Below, in pieces: positions 10,157-19,147 of a DNA stretch of 64,000 bases. The notes below the pieces were generated by a model. The model saw nothing but the letters and a program-made list of their open reading frames with translations. It did not search any database and had not been told where the DNA came from. Both the position numbers and the translations under genes were made by a program. Numbering within the stretch: position 1 is the first letter of the stretch; every line of letters begins with the position of its first letter. This stretch comes from Rhodospirillaceae bacterium (lineage in GTDB: Bacteria; Pseudomonadota; Alphaproteobacteria; Rhodospirillales; Rhodospirillaceae), in contig JAVJSV010000016.1 in assembly GCA_040219235.1 (NCBI GenBank), positions 124,001-188,000 of the forward strand, given 5' to 3'.

Positions 10157-11893
10157 CTAGTTTGAAGGTTTGTTTTCTGAGGCAAAGTGCGTTGCGCGCG
10201 TTGCCTCTACGTCGTGATAAAGAAGGGTGCTGGTGAGAGGGTTTAGCCCGCCCTCATCCTTGACAATTACATCAACAACAACGGGCTTCTCATTGATATT
10301 AAAAGCTTTATCAAGAATTGGTGCTAGGTCCTCAACGGTCTCTACACGAAACCCGATCGCACCTAATCCTTCAGCGACTTTGTTATATTGAACATCGCCA
10401 AAATGGGCATTTATGGTTCGTCCAACTTGATGAGGTTGGGTGTGGATTTCATTGCCCCAGCCGCCATTGTTGGAGATGACGCAGAGAAATGGCAGGCCAG
10501 CTTGAGCAGCTGAGTCAATCTCGGCGCAATAAAACCCGAAGGCCCCATCACCGGTCACTAGGACCACCTTGCGCTCTGGTGTGCCGGTTTCCGCTGCTAC
10601 TTCTTTAGACCCAGCAACAGCACCTAAGGCGAGTGGCGTGCCCATCCCCATGGACCCCAGTGGCATGGTGTCCATGTAGCCCCCTTCGGCGCTGTATGTG
10701 GTGACAGCCCAACTGCGCACCAGGATGGAAGCGCCGTCCTGCACAAAAATGGCATTCTTTGGCAGGCGCAGGTTGACCTCGCGCGCTAACCGCATGGGAT
10801 GAATATAGTCCTGCTCATGACCCGTTTCTGCGATAGCATTGAGGCGGTCTTGCAGGGAGGATTTAACCCAAGTGGGGTCTTTCGGAGTGGTTTTGCGGTG
10901 TTTCAGTTCTGAAAGTATGGCTTCTAACGAGAGTCTGCAATCGGCATTGATACCGACCTCGACCATGCGATTGCGACCGATTTCCTCAGCCTCAATATCA
11001 ATTTGGATCATCTTGGTGGAAGCCGGGAACCGAGGACTGAGACCATAGCCGAATTTTTTGCCCATGCGAGCCCCGGCCCAGACCACGACATCGGCATCTT
11101 TGGTGGCAAACTGGGCGAGGGGCCAGCCCCAAGCTGAGTCTTGATTTTCATCAACCAGGCCGCGCCCAAGATTGTTGGTGGCAACCGGGATGCCGAAATC
11201 CGTGATGAGTTGACGTAAGGCTATGCCAGCACCGGAGCGAAAGGCTCCGGACCCGGCGATGACCAATGGGCGTTCCGCAGTTTCAAGAAGGTCTACCGCT
11301 CTGGTCACATTTTCTGGGATCGGTGCGGGCGGAGATGGCATGTGAACAGGTGTGTCGATATCGACCCCAGGATCGACAAGTTGGCTTAAGAAGTCCTTGG
11401 GGAAGGCGAGTACGACTGGTCCAGGCCGGCCGGATAAGGCCCGGCGGCAGGCGGCTTCAAGGTACTCGCCAAGGCGCGCGGCGCTCTGAACATTTCTGGC
11501 CCATTTGGTGACGGGTTGGACCATGCCGAGAACACCGTGATCAAAGTCCAGTTCTGGCTGAGTCCAACTGTCAGGCTCACGCCCAACCAGGACGACAACC
11601 GGGGAGCAGGCTTCCAGTGCTTGTTGCAGGCCAGTGATGGCGTTTGACATGCCTTGGTCGATGTTAACCATGGCAATGCCAACCTTTCCGGTCACACGGG
11701 CATACCCATCGGCAGCGCCGACCGTGGCGCTTTCGTGCCGGCCGGGAACGATCCGGAAGCCGGATTTTTCGCATTCATCGAGAAGTTTTGTCTGCGAGGC
11801 GCCAGCCAGGGCAAACACGGTTTTGACCCCAAAGCGCTGGAGCACACGCCGCATAACGGACGCGCCCGTAAAGCGGTTTGTTTCGGTGGACAT
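10157..11893 (-). CDS. Thiamine pyrophosphate-dependent enzyme (acetolactate synthase-like)
   Basis: A 578-residue member of the acetolactate synthase/benzoylformate decarboxylase superfamily with the usual three domains: Pyr (about 8-170, with the cofactor-activating glutamate E54 in GRHESATVGAADGYAR), a central domain (about 195-330) and PP (about 370-560), which carries the ThDP/Mg motif GDG at 448 and NN at 475-476. The start at 11893 has GGGGAG upstream; an in-frame ATG at 11986 lacks such a site. No regulatory subunit gene is nearby and the gene stands in an accessory patch, so a catabolic decarboxylase or ligase role is more likely than branched-chain synthesis. Substrate unknown. Confidence 0.88.
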   Translation of the reverse strand: MSTETNRFTGASVMRRVLQRFGVKTVFALAGASQTKLLDECEKSGFRIVPGRHESATVGAADGYARVTGKVGIAMVNIDQGMSNAITGLQQALEACSPVVVLVGREPDSWTQPELDFDHGVLGMVQPVTKWARNVQSAARLGEYLEAACRRALSGRPGPVVLAFPKDFLSQLVDPGVDIDTPVHMPSPPAPIPENVTRAVDLLETAERPLVIAGSGAFRSGAGIALRQLITDFGIPVATNNLGRGLVDENQDSAWGWPLAQFATKDADVVVWAGARMGKKFGYGLSPRFPASTKMIQIDIEAEEIGRNRMVEVGINADCRLSLEAILSELKHRKTTPKDPTWVKSSLQDRLNAIAETGHEQDYIHPMRLAREVNLRLPKNAIFVQDGASILVRSWAVTTYSAEGGYMDTMPLGSMGMGTPLALGAVAGSKEVAAETGTPERKVVLVTGDGAFGFYCAEIDSAAQAGLPFLCVISNNGGWGNEIHTQPHQVGRTINAHFGDVQYNKVAEGLGAIGFRVETVEDLAPILDKAFNINEKPVVVDVIVKDEGGLNPLTSTLLYHDVEATRATHFASENKPSN

Positions 11894-11965
11894 TATTTCT
11901 CCCCAAAAGGACCTAGTTTGATTAGGCTGAAGGCTACTTTTATCAATCAGAGATATGTTTGTCTT

Positions 11966-12994
11966 ATGCGGATCATACAACACCATATTAAATCAGCATT
12001 TGCAGTTATCGTGTTCGCATTATGGGCGAATATTGGCCCGAGTCAGGCTGAGCCTATAACGGGACGCATTGCCGCGAGCGCGCCAAAGGGTTCAGTTTGG
12101 GATCGCCAATGGGATGGCTACAAAGAGGTGTTTGCCTCGCGCCCGGACCTATTTGAACTCGACTACCATATTTATGGTGAACTGGGCGCGTCTGAGCCAC
12201 TTCTGGGCGCATTGAAACGCGGGCGGGTGCAATTTGTCGGTACGTCACAGTCGGTTATTTCAACTCAGATTCCAGAAGTTGCGGTGCTGAGCCTGCCGTA
12301 TTTGTTCGAGAGCCGGGCGGAGGCGGATTACGTCTACGATTGTTGTATCCGCGATCTCTATCAGCCGTTGGTGGCCAAAGAAAACTATGTGCTGTTGATG
12401 TTTGCGGAAGCTGGCTGGTCGCATTTCTATGCGGATCAAGCTGTGCGCCTGCCGGTTGATGTGAAGGGCTTAAGTATTCGGGCCGCGCAGTCGCCTGCCG
12501 TGGTTGGATTCCTCCAGCAACTGGAAGCGGACACCGTGTTTCTGACTATGTCAGACGTTGTGCCGGCCTTGCAGACGGGCATGATCAATGGCGGATTTGG
12601 GGCGATTACCTGGCATGTGGGAGCAACACGCGAAGATGCGCCCCATTTCACCCTTACGGGACATGTCTATGAAACGGGATTATTTCTGGTCAATAAACGA
12701 TGGTGGGACGGCTTTACGGACGAGCACCGTGCGGTGATGCTTCAGGCGTTTGGCGGCTTTGAGCAGCAGCGCACCGAAGTCCGTTTTGATCAGGATGCTG
12801 AGATTGCCCGCATCCGGGCCGAAGGTGATCCCGTACACGATCTCACGGAGGCTGAACTTGCCGCTTGGGTTCAAGCCGGGCAAGCGAGTCACGCGGCGGT
12901 CCTTGATGAAATTGGCGGTGAGGCCCAGGCGATCTACGACCGTATTATGCAAGCGAAAGCGGCGTTTAAAGCGCAGGCGGGGAAGTACGAATGA
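11966..12994 (+). CDS. TRAP-type substrate-binding protein, DctP family (orphan)
   Basis: A 342-residue periplasmic solute-binding protein. The signal peptide ends near GPSQA at about residue 28. The DctP fold is shown by LLGALKRGRVQFVGTS, VKGLSIRAAQSP, whose arginine usually binds the ligand carboxylate, and VVPALQTGMINGGFGAI. Start at ATG 11966; longer reading overlaps the divergent TPP gene. No DctQ/DctM membrane partners are in the window, so it either serves a transporter elsewhere or has another role. Its stop overlaps the next gene (ATGA). Start regions of the divergent pair are 72 bases apart. Confidence 0.85.
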   Translation: MRIIQHHIKSAFAVIVFALWANIGPSQAEPITGRIAASAPKGSVWDRQWDGYKEVFASRPDLFELDYHIYGELGASEPLLGALKRGRVQFVGTSQSVISTQIPEVAVLSLPYLFESRAEADYVYDCCIRDLYQPLVAKENYVLLMFAEAGWSHFYADQAVRLPVDVKGLSIRAAQSPAVVGFLQQLEADTVFLTMSDVVPALQTGMINGGFGAITWHVGATREDAPHFTLTGHVYETGLFLVNKRWWDGFTDEHRAVMLQAFGGFEQQRTEVRFDQDAEIARIRAEGDPVHDLTEAELAAWVQAGQASHAAVLDEIGGEAQAIYDRIMQAKAAFKAQAGKYE

Positions 12995-13569
12995 CGACGC
13001 GCGGATATTCCATCGCTTTTGCGCGGGACATGATTCCAGAGAAGATGAAGCCGTATTCCTCATCCCTGCCGCCAATTTATGAGAAATACCAAGGCAAATA
13101 TCTGGCGATTGGCGGACCCGGTCGCGGCGTTGATTGGCTCTGCGGCGACTGGGGCAATCGCATGGTCATGGTCGGAGAGTTTCCGACACCGCAAGCGGTA
13201 GGTGATTTCTGGTGGGGTCCAGAGTACCGGGTGTCGGCCAAGCTGCGGGCCGGGGCTGTATCGGTTGATGTGGGGCAGGTGGCTGGCACCAACCTCGCAC
13301 CATCAGCCGATCATAAGGTTTTTCTTCTGATTGCGGTTCCTGGTGGGGCCAAAGCGGCGGCTCCTATCACTGTTTCTAAGGGTGATACAGTGATCAGTGC
13401 GGCCCCTGAGAGCATAACGACCCTCGAAGGAGATCTCTCCGGATTAGCAATAACAATGGTCGGTTTTCAGACACGAGAGCGGCTTGAGGCCGCCTGGGAT
13501 ATGGTTTCGGATCAGGTTAAAGCACTCGGTGGATATGCCTGCGCAGCATCGCGGGCACCTGCAGGTTAA
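12991..13569 (+). CDS. DUF1330-like double-domain protein
   Basis: A 192-residue cytoplasmic protein that starts in the ATGA overlap with the DctP gene. The first half has the DUF1330 pattern (ferredoxin-like alpha/beta fold): GYSIAFARD strand, then YLAIGGPGRGVDWLCGDWGNRMVMVGEFPTPQAVGDFWWGPEY. The second half (from about residue 105) looks like a degenerate repeat of the same fold. The function of DUF1330 proteins is unknown. Coupling to the binding protein suggests a shared small-molecule role. Confidence 0.7.
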   Translation: MTTRGYSIAFARDMIPEKMKPYSSSLPPIYEKYQGKYLAIGGPGRGVDWLCGDWGNRMVMVGEFPTPQAVGDFWWGPEYRVSAKLRAGAVSVDVGQVAGTNLAPSADHKVFLLIAVPGGAKAAAPITVSKGDTVISAAPESITTLEGDLSGLAITMVGFQTRERLEAAWDMVSDQVKALGGYACAASRAPAG

Positions 13570-13593
13570 ATCAGAGAAATTAGGGGGCAGCAA

Positions 13594-14070
13594 ATGTCAG
13601 ACAGCAACAAAACGGCACCGGTCAAAAGGACAACCATCATCGTACGCGATATGGAAAAATCTCTGAAGTTTTATAGAGATTTATTGGGGATGGATGTGTT
13701 CTACGAAGGACATATTGGCAATCCTGGGGCCTCTGATCTCATGGGCATGACGATCTCAGGCTTACACATGGTGGTGATGAGCGCAGCTGGCGCTGATACC
13801 GGTATGGTGGGCCTTATGGAACTGAAAGATGCAGAGCCGACGATGAAGGAAACGGAGTGGTCTGATACGGTCAAAGCTGGCGAGACTATATTGGTGATCC
13901 CGACGGAAAACATGAAAGAGTTGTATGAAGGGATGCTTGCTCAAGGTTTCACTGTGGCCACGCCACCGACCAAAATGGAAGTTCCCAACCGGCCTGAAAT
14001 TCACGAGATGATGGCCCGTGATCCTGACGGTGTGATCGTTAATCTGACCCAGCGTGGACCATTGCGATAG
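13594..14070 (+). CDS. VOC-family protein (glyoxalase/bleomycin-resistance fold)
   Basis: A 158-residue vicinal-oxygen-chelate protein. It shows the typical opening TTIIVRDMEKSLKFYRDLLGMDVFYEG and the closing EIHEMMARDPDGVIVNLTQ, where the RDPDGxxxNL strand usually supplies a metal ligand. Preceded by a purine-rich AGGGGGC site. It is the last gene of a likely run with the DctP and DUF1330-like genes (24-base gap). Substrate cannot be told from sequence; candidates are aromatic-ring cleavage or lactoylglutathione-type chemistry. Confidence 0.85.
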   Translation: MSDSNKTAPVKRTTIIVRDMEKSLKFYRDLLGMDVFYEGHIGNPGASDLMGMTISGLHMVVMSAAGADTGMVGLMELKDAEPTMKETEWSDTVKAGETILVIPTENMKELYEGMLAQGFTVATPPTKMEVPNRPEIHEMMARDPDGVIVNLTQRGPLR

Positions 14071-14182
14071 ACTTTTTGATTGATCCTGTGCCGGGCTTGA
14101 AAATGGTTTCATAGACAGTCGCCCAAGCTTTGCCTAAATTGCGCGGCAGTCTTGTTATTAATCTAATTTTTCGAGGTTTTTC

Positions 14183-15517
14183 ATGCGGTTGTCGCGCGCT
14201 TTCATCCCTACCCTCAAGGAGACGCCGTCTGAAGCCCAGGTTGCGTCACATCGCCTCATGCTGCGGGCGGGGCTGGTGCGTCAGCATGCGGCGGGCATCT
14301 ATAATTGGCTGCCTATGGGGACACGCGTTCTCAAGAATATCGAGCAGATTGTACGTGAAGAGCAAAATGACGCTGGCGCGCAAGAAATTCTTATGCCCAC
14401 AATTCAGTCGAGCGAGTTGTGGAAAGAAAGCGGGCGCTACGACGATTATGGCCCGGAAATGCTGCGTATGACGGACCGGCATGACCGCGACATGCTGTAT
14501 GGACCTACTCATGAAGAAGTGGTCACGGATATTTTCCGCAACAACGTCCGGAGCTATAAAGACCTGCCGCTGAACCTGTATCAGATCAATTGGAAGTTCC
14601 GCGACGAAGTGCGGCCCCGTTTTGGGGTAATGCGTGGGCGTGAGTTTCTGATGAAGGATGCGTACTCTTTCGATCTGACCTACGAAGCGGCGAAACATTC
14701 CTACAATCAGATGTTTGTTGCCTATTTGCGGACCTTCGCGCGTCTGGGCCTGAAAGCTATTCCAATGAAGGCTGACCCTGGTCCGATTGGCGGGGACCTC
14801 AGTCACGAATTTATTGTGCTGGCTGAAACCGGCGAAAGCGCCGTGTATTGCCACAAGGCTCTGCTGCAAAAGCCAATTCCATTGATCGTTGATTATGCCA
14901 GCGACCTGCAGCCGATTGTCGATGACTGGACCAGCGAATACGCCGCGACTGATGAAGAACACGATGAGTCGCAGGGCAAAGAGCTTGGGGATGATTTGGT
15001 CTCTGCCCGTGGAATTGAAGTCGGGCATATATTCCACTTTGGCAAAAAGTATTCTGATCCGATGGGCGCTCAATTCGCTGCTCCAGGCGGAGAGATGGCT
15101 ACGCCGTACATGGGCAGCTATGGCATTGGTGTGTCCAGGCTGGTTGGCGCGATTATTGAAGCTTGCCATGATGATGACGGTATCATCTGGCCGGATACGG
15201 TGGCGCCCTACCGGGTTGGTTTGATTAATCTGAAAGCGGGCGATGCTGAGACGGATAAAGTGTGCGGCGACTTATACGCCAAGTTCCAGGAGATTGGTCT
15301 GAGCACGCTTTATGATGATCGCGAAGAACGCGCCGGTGTGAAGTTTTCCAATATGGATCTGATTGGCTTGCCCTGGCAGTTGATTGTTGGCCCCAAGGGC
15401 CTGAAAGACGGCGTGGTTGAACTGAAACGCCGGGCCACGGGCGATCGCCAGACGTTGCCGCTGGGTCAAGTTTTGTCGGTGTTGACAGGCTCTTCTTCTG
15501 AGGTGGGGGCCGGCTAA
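14183..15517 (+). CDS. proS: Prolyl-tRNA synthetase (short alphaproteobacterial form)
   Basis: A 444-residue class II aminoacyl-tRNA synthetase that charges tRNA-Pro. The N-terminal [16 protein letters not shown], motif 2 ([32 protein letters not shown]) and motif 3 ([18 protein letters not shown]) are clear, followed by the anticodon-binding domain (from about residue 340). The roughly 180-residue editing insertion of the E. coli enzyme is absent, as is normal in alphaproteobacteria and mitochondria; free editing proteins may compensate. Its stop overlaps the lolC start. Confidence 0.96.
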   Translation: MRLSRAFIPTLKETPSEAQVASHRLMLRAGLVRQHAAGIYNWLPMGTRVLKNIEQIVREEQNDAGAQEILMPTIQSSELWKESGRYDDYGPEMLRMTDRHDRDMLYGPTHEEVVTDIFRNNVRSYKDLPLNLYQINWKFRDEVRPRFGVMRGREFLMKDAYSFDLTYEAAKHSYNQMFVAYLRTFARLGLKAIPMKADPGPIGGDLSHEFIVLAETGESAVYCHKALLQKPIPLIVDYASDLQPIVDDWTSEYAATDEEHDESQGKELGDDLVSARGIEVGHIFHFGKKYSDPMGAQFAAPGGEMATPYMGSYGIGVSRLVGAIIEACHDDDGIIWPDTVAPYRVGLINLKAGDAETDKVCGDLYAKFQEIGLSTLYDDREERAGVKFSNMDLIGLPWQLIVGPKGLKDGVVELKRRATGDRQTLPLGQVLSVLTGSSSEVGAG

Positions 15518-16761
15518 TGTTTGGCCCCTTCGAGCGGATGATGGCTGGGCGCTACCTGCGGGCACGGCGCAAAGAAGGCTTTGTCTCAGTCATCGCCGGT
15601 TTTTCCCTGCTCGGGATCGGTTTAGGCGTTGCCACCCTGATTATTGTGATGGCCGTCATGAACGGCTACCGGCAGGACATCATGAGCCGGATTCTCGGCG
15701 TAAACGGTCACATTGAGGTTCAGGGTATTGAATTCTCGATTGCTGATTATGACGCGCGCGGTGATGCCATCCGGAATATCCCAGGGGTGGAATCGGTCTT
15801 GCCGCAGATTACAGGACAGGTCATGGCGACCACAGGCGGTGTGACCTCCGGCGCTGTTGTGCGTGGCGTTCGTGGAGAAGACCTTGAGGCCCGGACGGTT
15901 GTCTCCGGAAATATCATTCTGGGGTCGTTGTCTGCCTTTACCCGCGGCGAAGGTCTTATGATCGGTATTCGTATGGCCGACCGGTTCAGAATTTCCGTCG
16001 GTGATAAACTGACGTTGATATCACCGAAAGGGAACGTCACGGCATTTGGCACGGCCCCACGCTTGAAAGACTATCCCATCGTTGCTGTTTTTGATGTCGG
16101 CATGAGCGATTTCGATTCTTCGATTATCTATATGCCGCTCGACCTGGCTCAAACTTATTTCAAGTACCCCGGCTCGGTTACAGGCATTGAGGTTCAGGTT
16201 TCGGACCCGGATCAAGCCCGTTTCATTGCCCGCGAGGTTATGGAAACAACGGGGCCGGGTGTTCGGGTGCTGTCCTGGGAGCAAACCAACTCAACGCTGT
16301 TCAATGCGTTGCAGGTGGAGCGCAATGTGATGTTCCTGATTCTTACGCTGATCATTGTGGTGGCGGCATTTAACATAATCGCCGGACTGATAATGCTGGT
16401 GAAAGATAAGGGGCGTGATATTGCGATCCTGAGAACCATGGGGGCGACACGTGGCATGATCATGCGGGTGTTCTTCCTGGCTGGTGCGAGTGTGGGAGCG
16501 ACAGGGACAATTTTGGGTCTGATCCTCGGGATTGTGTTTTGCGAAAACATTGAAGCGGTCCGAAGAGTTTTAGAGACTTTAACGGGTACGGATTTGTTTT
16601 CAGCGGAAATCTACTTTCTCTCGACCATTCCGGCGGATATGGATTGGGCCGAGGTGGCCTCGGTTGTGTTGATGGCTCTTGGCCTGTCTTTAGCCGCAAC
16701 GTTGTATCCGTCATGGCGGGCGGCGCGGACGGACCCCGTTGAAGCGCTACGCTATGAGTAG
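15517..16761 (+). CDS. lolC: Lipoprotein-releasing ABC transporter permease LolC/LolE
   Basis: A 414-residue inner-membrane permease of the FtsX/MacB type: one N-terminal helix (about 22-48), a large periplasmic domain (about 49-270), and three C-terminal helices (about 275-400). With LolD it extracts outer-membrane lipoproteins from the inner membrane and passes them to LolA. The typical ending TLYPSWRAARTDPVEALRYE is present. A single permease gene suggests a homodimer of the LolF kind used by many alphaproteobacteria. It overlaps both neighbours. Confidence 0.93.
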   Translation: MFGPFERMMAGRYLRARRKEGFVSVIAGFSLLGIGLGVATLIIVMAVMNGYRQDIMSRILGVNGHIEVQGIEFSIADYDARGDAIRNIPGVESVLPQITGQVMATTGGVTSGAVVRGVRGEDLEARTVVSGNIILGSLSAFTRGEGLMIGIRMADRFRISVGDKLTLISPKGNVTAFGTAPRLKDYPIVAVFDVGMSDFDSSIIYMPLDLAQTYFKYPGSVTGIEVQVSDPDQARFIAREVMETTGPGVRVLSWEQTNSTLFNALQVERNVMFLILTLIIVVAAFNIIAGLIMLVKDKGRDIAILRTMGATRGMIMRVFFLAGASVGATGTILGLILGIVFCENIEAVRRVLETLTGTDLFSAEIYFLSTIPADMDWAEVASVVLMALGLSLAATLYPSWRAARTDPVEALRYE

Positions 16762-17446
16762 AATCACCCGCATTCCAGCTCTACAACTTCAGACCGTTTT
16801 TCGAACCTTCGAGCAAGGCGGCAAGAAGCTAGAAGTACTACGTGGCGCTAATCTAACGGTGAACCCTGGCGAGGTAGTTGCTTTGGTTGGGCCCTCCGGG
16901 TCCGGCAAATCAACGCTGCTGCACCTGGCGGGATTATTGGAAAAGCCCGATAAAGGCGAAGTGATCATCGCCGGAGAAGCCTGCGGCACGGCGTCCGAGG
17001 GCCGTCAGACTGAGTTGCGGCTGAAGCATCTGGGCTTTGTCTATCAATACCATCATTTGCTACCCGAGTTCTCGGCGGTCGAGAATGTGGTGCTGCCGCA
17101 GATGATCGGGGGGGTGGTCCGTGAGGCTGCGACGGTAAGGGCTCAGGAGCTTCTGACAGACTTAGGGCTGGCGGAACGTTTTGATCATCGGCCAGGGTTG
17201 TTGTCCGGGGGAGAACAGCAGCGTGTGGCAATCGCTCGGGCTTTGGCAAATCATCCAGATTTGCTGCTGGCCGATGAGCCTACGGGTAATCTCGATCCAC
17301 ACACGGCTGATGGCGTTTTCGATGGCTTGATCAAGCTGTCACGTGATCATGGCCTGGCGGCGTTGGTTGCTACGCACAATCCAGACTTAGCCAAGCGCAT
17401 GGATCGTGTGGTGCGCTTGGAAGAGGGCGTGCTGCTTGAGGTATAG
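16754..17446 (+). CDS. lolD: Lipoprotein-releasing ABC transporter ATPase LolD
   Basis: A 230-residue ABC ATPase that powers the Lol exporter. Walker A GPSGSGKST (46-54), Q-loop FVYQYHHLLPEF (about 95-106), signature LSGGEQQR (150-157) and Walker B with its glutamate LLLADEPTGNLD (170-181) are all intact. I chose ATG 16754, inside the end of lolC (8-base overlap), because the ATG five codons earlier lies in the conserved lolC tail. The proS-lolC-lolD order is conserved in relatives. Confidence 0.95.
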   Translation: MSRITRIPALQLQTVFRTFEQGGKKLEVLRGANLTVNPGEVVALVGPSGSGKSTLLHLAGLLEKPDKGEVIIAGEACGTASEGRQTELRLKHLGFVYQYHHLLPEFSAVENVVLPQMIGGVVREAATVRAQELLTDLGLAERFDHRPGLLSGGEQQRVAIARALANHPDLLLADEPTGNLDPHTADGVFDGLIKLSRDHGLAALVATHNPDLAKRMDRVVRLEEGVLLEV

Positions 17447-17464
17447 GCTGTTGCGGTCTCAATT

Positions 17465-17492
17465 AAACCCAAGCGTGTAAACCCAAGCGTGT
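17465..17492. repeat. Two-copy 14-base tandem repeat
   Basis: The unit AAACCCAAGCGTGT occurs twice in direct contact just after lolD. It is too short to be a minisatellite of note; it may be replication slippage. No function is evident. Confidence 0.8.
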
Positions 17493-17531
17493 CAAACTAT
17501 CGAGTCAAAACTATATCTGTTACACGCGGTT

Positions 17532-17550
17532 ACCCTAATTCTTTTAGGGT
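17532..17550 (+). terminator. Possible terminator hairpin after lolD
   Basis: ACCCTAA and TTAGGGT form a perfect 7-base stem with loop TTCTT, 86 bases after lolD. The stem is AU-rich and only TTT follows, so termination would be weak. Position between lolD and the next gene supports the reading. Confidence 0.35.
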
Positions 17551-17619
17551 TTAGACCGGCTTGGATTAGATTAAAGCTCAGTCGCGGTTTGTTTGCATTG
17601 ATTTGGGGGACATTTCGAT

Positions 17620-18561
17620 ATGCCAGCAGAAGCCAGCAGTACATCCGGAACATCTAAGGCCGGTTTTTTTACCCGCCCGCCATTCATCGGGTTATTTGCC
17701 TTTTTCATCGTCTTTGTGTTCCAGGGATTGGGACACACCATCATGATCGTGATGGAGAACGTGTTTGGTGAGGAATACGTCTACCAATGCGCCTTTGCCA
17801 TGGGACTTGCAGGGGCCGGGTTGTTATTCTGGGGGATGAAAAGCAGCAATGAGGTTGCTGCCACATGGCTTGGCTTCTGGGCTGGCTCTTTTCTGTGGAC
17901 AGGCTGGGTCGAGTTTTCTTTCGTATGGTCTGGCAACTACCTCGGAGTGCCTGATTTGATGGACCCCAATATGCCGGGAGAGATTGCGACAAAAGCCGAA
18001 TACCTGGTGATGATGTCGTCGGTCGGTGTTTTGGCGTCGACGCTGGTTTACTTTCTGCTGAACAAAGACACGAAGTGTAATTTCTTTTTGTGGTTTCAGC
18101 GCAACGCCGGTATGCGTGTGGCCAAACCAACCCCTAATTATGAGCGCAATTTTGCCGCTATTACGGCCCTGGAGACGATTTACGTCATCTGGTTTTTCTA
18201 TCTCATGCTGCTGTTCATTTATGACGAGAATATCCTTGGGGACCGCCACCCTGTTACGTATGGAATTTTTTTCTTAAATACGATCTGGGGCTTCTATTTG
18301 TTTCAGCGGTTAATTAAATTTTGGCGGGTTCCGACCGCGATCCGGTATGGTATTCCGACTGCTATCATTTGCTGGAACTCGGTGGAGTTGGCTGGGCGCT
18401 GGCATCTCTTTACGGAGTTCTGGGAAAAGCCGACCGAGTTTGCGCTGGAAATGACTTTGGTGCTGGTTGCCATTGCGATCGCAGCTGTACTGGCCGCGCG
18501 CGCGCCGGCGAACCCCAAGTCTGCGTTGTCGGCAGAAGAAAGAGCGGCACATCGAAGTTAG
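17620..18561 (+). CDS. Unknown eight-helix inner-membrane protein
   Basis: A 313-residue protein with about eight hydrophobic helices (approximate spans 22-46, 57-76, 83-104, 126-146, 180-204, 213-236, 242-262, 276-298) and a short charged C-terminus. Polar or aromatic residues lie within helices (FQGLGHTIMIVME, WTGWVEFSFVW, WNSVELAGRW), which suggests a bound cofactor, metal or substrate rather than a plain anchor. A GGGGGA ribosome site precedes the ATG. I do not recognise the family. A good terminator follows, then a periplasmic copper chaperone gene; a link to copper or respiratory enzymes is only a guess. Confidence 0.75.
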   Translation: MPAEASSTSGTSKAGFFTRPPFIGLFAFFIVFVFQGLGHTIMIVMENVFGEEYVYQCAFAMGLAGAGLLFWGMKSSNEVAATWLGFWAGSFLWTGWVEFSFVWSGNYLGVPDLMDPNMPGEIATKAEYLVMMSSVGVLASTLVYFLLNKDTKCNFFLWFQRNAGMRVAKPTPNYERNFAAITALETIYVIWFFYLMLLFIYDENILGDRHPVTYGIFFLNTIWGFYLFQRLIKFWRVPTAIRYGIPTAIICWNSVELAGRWHLFTEFWEKPTEFALEMTLVLVAIAIAAVLAARAPANPKSALSAEERAAHRS

Positions 18562-18580
18562 CTTTTCTATCTTATAATTC

Positions 18581-18614
18581 AGAAAAGCCGGTTGTTATCT
18601 CGACCGGCTTTTCT
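18581..18614 (+). terminator. Intrinsic terminator after the eight-helix protein
   Basis: AGAAAAGCCGGT (18581-18592) pairs perfectly with ACCGGCTTTTCT (18603-18614) over a 10-base loop. The A-rich left arm and T-rich right arm make it potentially bidirectional. Confidence 0.8.
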
Positions 18615-18626
18615 TATGTCTAGCGC

Positions 18627-19073
18627 ATGATCAAATATCTTTTTTCTGCTGGCTCTTTGGCCTGTTTAGTCTTGGCCCCTCTTTCAGGCTTTGCCGCTGA
18701 TATCGCGATTTCAAACGCGTGGGTCCGGGCGACCATTGGGCAAGCAAATGTGACAGCCGGCTATCTGACCATCGTAAACCAAGGCAGCGCAGCTGATCGC
18801 CTGATTGCGGTGGAAGCGCCTGTGGCGGCCAAGACTGAAGTCCATACGACTCTCATGGGAGAGGGCGGTATGATGAGCATGCGGCCAGTTGAATCTGTCG
18901 ACATTCCAGCCGGTGAGAGCGTCGCTTTGGAGGCCGGCAAAGATCATCTGATGCTGACCGGTATTAAATCAGGCTTGAAAGATGGCGAAGTCATTGATTT
19001 GATTTTGACTTTTGAGAGGGCAGGCACCCTTGAGGTGCAAGCCGATGTGGCGCGCCGCAATCCTTATCCCTAA
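18627..19073 (+). CDS. Periplasmic copper chaperone PCu(A)C
   Basis: A 148-residue secreted protein, signal peptide about 1-23 (ending GFAA). It belongs to the PCu(A)C family that delivers Cu(I) to the CuA site of cytochrome oxidase and similar targets. Ligand candidates are H73, M85, H107 and M109, matching the family spacing. The usual methionine directly after the first histidine is threonine here (VHTTLMG). It begins 12 bases after a terminator, so it probably has its own promoter or is expressed by read-through. Confidence 0.9.
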   Translation: MIKYLFSAGSLACLVLAPLSGFAADIAISNAWVRATIGQANVTAGYLTIVNQGSAADRLIAVEAPVAAKTEVHTTLMGEGGMMSMRPVESVDIPAGESVALEAGKDHLMLTGIKSGLKDGEVIDLILTFERAGTLEVQADVARRNPYP

Positions 19074-19088
19074 AGTTATGCAGAGATA

Positions 19089-19109
19089 TATCCACTTTTC
19101 TGTGGATAA
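19089..19109. promoter_or_regulatory. DnaA-box palindrome upstream of dnaE
   Basis: TATCCAC and GTGGATA form a 7-base inverted repeat around TTTTCT. The right half reads TGTGGATAA, whose complement TTATCCACA is an exact consensus DnaA box; the left half is a weaker box in opposite orientation. It lies about 40-60 bases before the likely dnaE start. It could instead act as the terminator of the copper chaperone gene. Confidence 0.5.
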
Positions 19110-19147
19110 CATGTTCTGTGTACTGGTCGTTGAGGGCCAATAATGGA

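Noticed and set aside
14246-15169. A 307-codon open frame on the minus strand opposite proS
   Set aside because: It lies wholly within a conserved synthetase gene, has no ribosome site or family features, and is a codon-bias shadow.
17620-18561. Membership of the eight-helix protein in the particulate methane/ammonia monooxygenase C group, because of its helices and the copper chaperone next to it
   Set aside because: The expected metal-ligand pattern and partner subunits are absent.
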